Positions 5,887-6,631 of a stretch of DNA of 6,631 nt are shown one piece after another (positions within the stretch are counted from its first letter, which is position 1; the number at the start of each line of letters is the position of its first letter). The notes beneath the pieces were generated by a model. It ran no database searches and was not told where the DNA came from. It worked only from the letters and a program-made list of their open reading frames with translations. This DNA is from DASQLQ01 sp035629935. Lineage in GTDB: Bacteria; Actinomycetota; CADDZG01; WHSQ01. The position numbers and the translations under genes are program-made. The stretch lies in the NCBI GenBank assembly GCA_035629935.1, contig DASQLQ010000024.1:1-6631 (forward strand), in the 5' to 3' direction.

Positions 5887-5935
5887 AACAACATTCGTTG
5901 CTAGAGGTTTCGCCCAGTTGAGGGGCGTTCCTGCG
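5887..5935 (-). promoter_or_regulatory. Two-hairpin leader element upstream of the 5864-5370 gene
   Basis: On the minus strand CGCAGGAA (5935-5928) is followed by a perfect CGCCC/GGGCG stem with loop CTCAACT, then AAACCTC. A second hairpin follows, AGCAAC-GAAT-GTTGTT (5902-5887), and then the ribosome binding site. The same order of elements lies before the 6482-6000 gene. It begins only about 12 bases past the upstream terminator tail, leaving little room for a conventional promoter; the element may itself contain promoter or operator sequence. Confidence 0.5.
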
Positions 5936-5946
5936 GCTCCCCGGAC

Positions 5947-5980
5947 GAAAAGAAAGGGGGCCGGGCATCTGCCCGGCCCC
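5947..5980 (-). terminator. Rho-independent terminator after the 6482-6000 gene
   Basis: On the minus strand GGGGCCGGGC (5980-5971), loop AGAT, GCCCGGCCCC (5966-5957) is a perfect ten-pair stem. It is followed by C and TTTCTTTTC, about 20 bases past the TAA. It separates the two paralogous genes into different transcription units unless there is read-through. Confidence 0.9.
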
Positions 5981-5999
5981 TAGAACGTGTGACTGATGT

Positions 6000-6482
6000 T
6001 TACGGCAGGTTCGAAAGTGTGACGGTCAGCGTTCCACCCAGAGGAACCGAAGCGCCGTCGCCACATGGGCCGGTCGAGATGAACAGTCTCATCTCGAGAC
6101 CGGGGCTGACCTCAGCGGCCTCGCCCTTCTCGCCGGTGGCACATACGTCCGCGACGCCGTCGTTGAAGCCATCGCCGTTCGTGTCCTGGTTGATGCTTAC
6201 GAGCACGGGCTGACCGGACTGGTCCACCGCGGTGATCGACACGAAACGCTCTTCGCTACCGATGGGAAGCGGGCCACCACCGAAGTTGGTGCCGGTGGCA
6301 CTCCCGAACTGGTAGGTGCCGGGGCACGGGCATACGTAATCCCACTCAACGGTCCGCTCGACACGCACTACAGGGGCCGGTGCCGGAGCCTTCTTCTTCT
6401 TTTTCTTTCCTGCTTCGGCCGGCATGGCAAGAGACCCCGCCAACAGACCGATCGTGAGTGCAACCGTGATGATCTTCTTCAC
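6000..6482 (-). CDS. Small secreted Lys-rich protein with calcium-loop motif, paralogue of the 5370-5864 gene
   Basis: Encodes 160 aa from GTG 6482, selected by GAGGAGG (6494-6488) and by the signal peptide that follows (VKKIITVALTIGLLAGSLAM, cleavage after PAEA, residue 24). The upstream in-frame ATG at 6515 has no ribosome binding site. The mature N-terminus has a run of six lysines (26-31) and then an Ala-Pro stretch (APAPAP), a flexible basic tail that could bind anionic envelope polymers. DTNGDGFND (100-108) with D112 and C114 repeats the calcium-loop pattern of the paralogue (D-x-D/N-G-D-G-x-N-D-x3-D-x-C). Cysteines lie at 51, 53, 114 and 140; the C-terminus is TLSNLP. Shared blocks include GSEERFVSI / NERYISI and the calcium loop. 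Family not recognised; an extracellular or cell-wall structural or binding role is a guess. Monocistronic, with its own terminator. Confidence 0.85.
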   Translation of the reverse strand: MKKIITVALTIGLLAGSLAMPAEAGKKKKKKAPAPAPVVRVERTVEWDYVCPCPGTYQFGSATGTNFGGGPLPIGSEERFVSITAVDQSGQPVLVSINQDTNGDGFNDGVADVCATGEKGEAAEVSPGLEMRLFISTGPCGDGASVPLGGTLTVTLSNLP

Positions 6483-6487
6483 TTGGA

Positions 6488-6494
6488 CCTCCTC
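6488..6494 (-). promoter_or_regulatory. Ribosome binding site deciding a GTG start
   Basis: GAGGAGG on the minus strand, five bases before the GTG at 6482, in a context (GAGGAGGTCC) shared with the paralogous gene at 5864. Confidence 0.85.
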
Positions 6495-6506
6495 GATTAC
6501 CAACCG

Positions 6507-6558
6507 AAACAACATTTCGTTAGTTGGAGGTTTCGCCCGCGTCAGCGACGTTCCTGCG
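6507..6558 (-). promoter_or_regulatory. Two-hairpin leader element upstream of the 6482-6000 gene
   Basis: On the minus strand CGCAGGAACG (6558-6549), then a short stem (CGTC with GGCG, one G-U pair), then GGGCGAAACCTCC (6538-6526). A second imperfect hairpin, AACTAAC-GAAAT-GTTGTTT (6525-6507), follows. Order, spacing and the sequences CGCAGGAACG, GGGCGAAACCTC, AACGAA and TGTTGTT match the leader at 5887-5935. Confidence 0.5.
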
Positions 6559-6631
6559 TCCTTACAGTGTCAACTTTGAGGCGCAAATCCGGACAGAACG
6601 GAGCAAGAACTCCTGAATCTCCTCGAAAAAA
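6559..6631. other. Gene-free window edge
   Basis: No coding frame is supported here. On the minus strand a consensus-like TTGACA (6573-6568) stands upstream of the leader, but no -10 hexamer lies 16-18 bases further on, so a promoter is only possible. The final AAAAAA (6626-6631) reads as a U-run on the minus strand and could be the tail of a terminator whose stem lies outside the window. Confidence 0.25.

Noticed and set aside
5865..5894. In-frame ATG (5894, and likewise 6515 for the paralogue) as the true start, giving an MLFR... N-terminus
   Set aside because: Neither ATG has a Shine-Dalgarno sequence, and the extension would put charged residues before the signal peptide. GTG with GAGGAGG is far better in both. 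The shared ATG is explained by the conserved leader hairpin.
1..6631. CRISPR array, tRNA/rRNA genes, insertion sequences, phage or toxin-antitoxin genes
   Set aside because: I looked for repeat-spacer periodicity, tRNA-like ends, transposase or integrase motifs and small paired genes on both strands and found none.

Overview
The window reads as chromosomal DNA of a high-GC Gram-positive-like bacterium, most probably an actinomycete-type organism (Actinomycetota). This is inferred from GC-rich codon use, GTG starts behind strong AGGAGG-type ribosome binding sites, and secreted protein families (LVIVD propeller plus Ig-like domain, trypsin-like protease, 'TTLYLHGN...RVLYDS' protein) that I associate with that phylum. 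No 16S rRNA or other taxonomic marker is present, so the assignment is inference.

Seven protein genes fill almost the whole window. Six lie on the minus strand and all six products carry an N-terminal signal peptide. The seventh, a cytoplasmic Mn-type superoxide dismutase (sodA, 4079-4690), is the only plus-strand gene and has no signal peptide. In minus-strand transcription order the layout is: a small secreted protein (6482 to 6000) with its own terminator; its paralogue (5864 to 5370), overlapping by ATGA the start of a secreted protein of a recurrent uncharacterised family (5373 to 4759); a shared convergent terminator with sodA (about 4708-4748); then, divergent from sodA, a secreted LVIVD-repeat beta-propeller with a poly-glycine linker and C-terminal Ig-like domain (3942 to 2377) and its terminator; a secreted right-handed beta-helix protein with a His-rich insertion (2194 to 887) and its terminator; and a secreted trypsin/V8-like serine protease (774 to beyond base 1), cut by the window edge before its catalytic serine.

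The genes do not form a recognisable metabolic pathway. They look like an envelope/secretome neighbourhood in which most genes are separate transcription units, each closed by a hairpin terminator. The most interesting shared feature is non-coding. The leaders of the two paralogues, and more weakly that of the LVIVD gene, carry the same arrangement 35-45 bases upstream of the start codon: CGCAGG, a short GC hairpin, GGGCGAA(A)CC, a second small hairpin, then the ribosome binding site. This may be a common cis-regulatory RNA or operator controlling several secreted proteins. I could not match it to a known riboswitch class.

I see no tRNA, rRNA, CRISPR array, transposase, integrase, phage gene or attachment site. 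No stretch over 300 bases lacks a gene.
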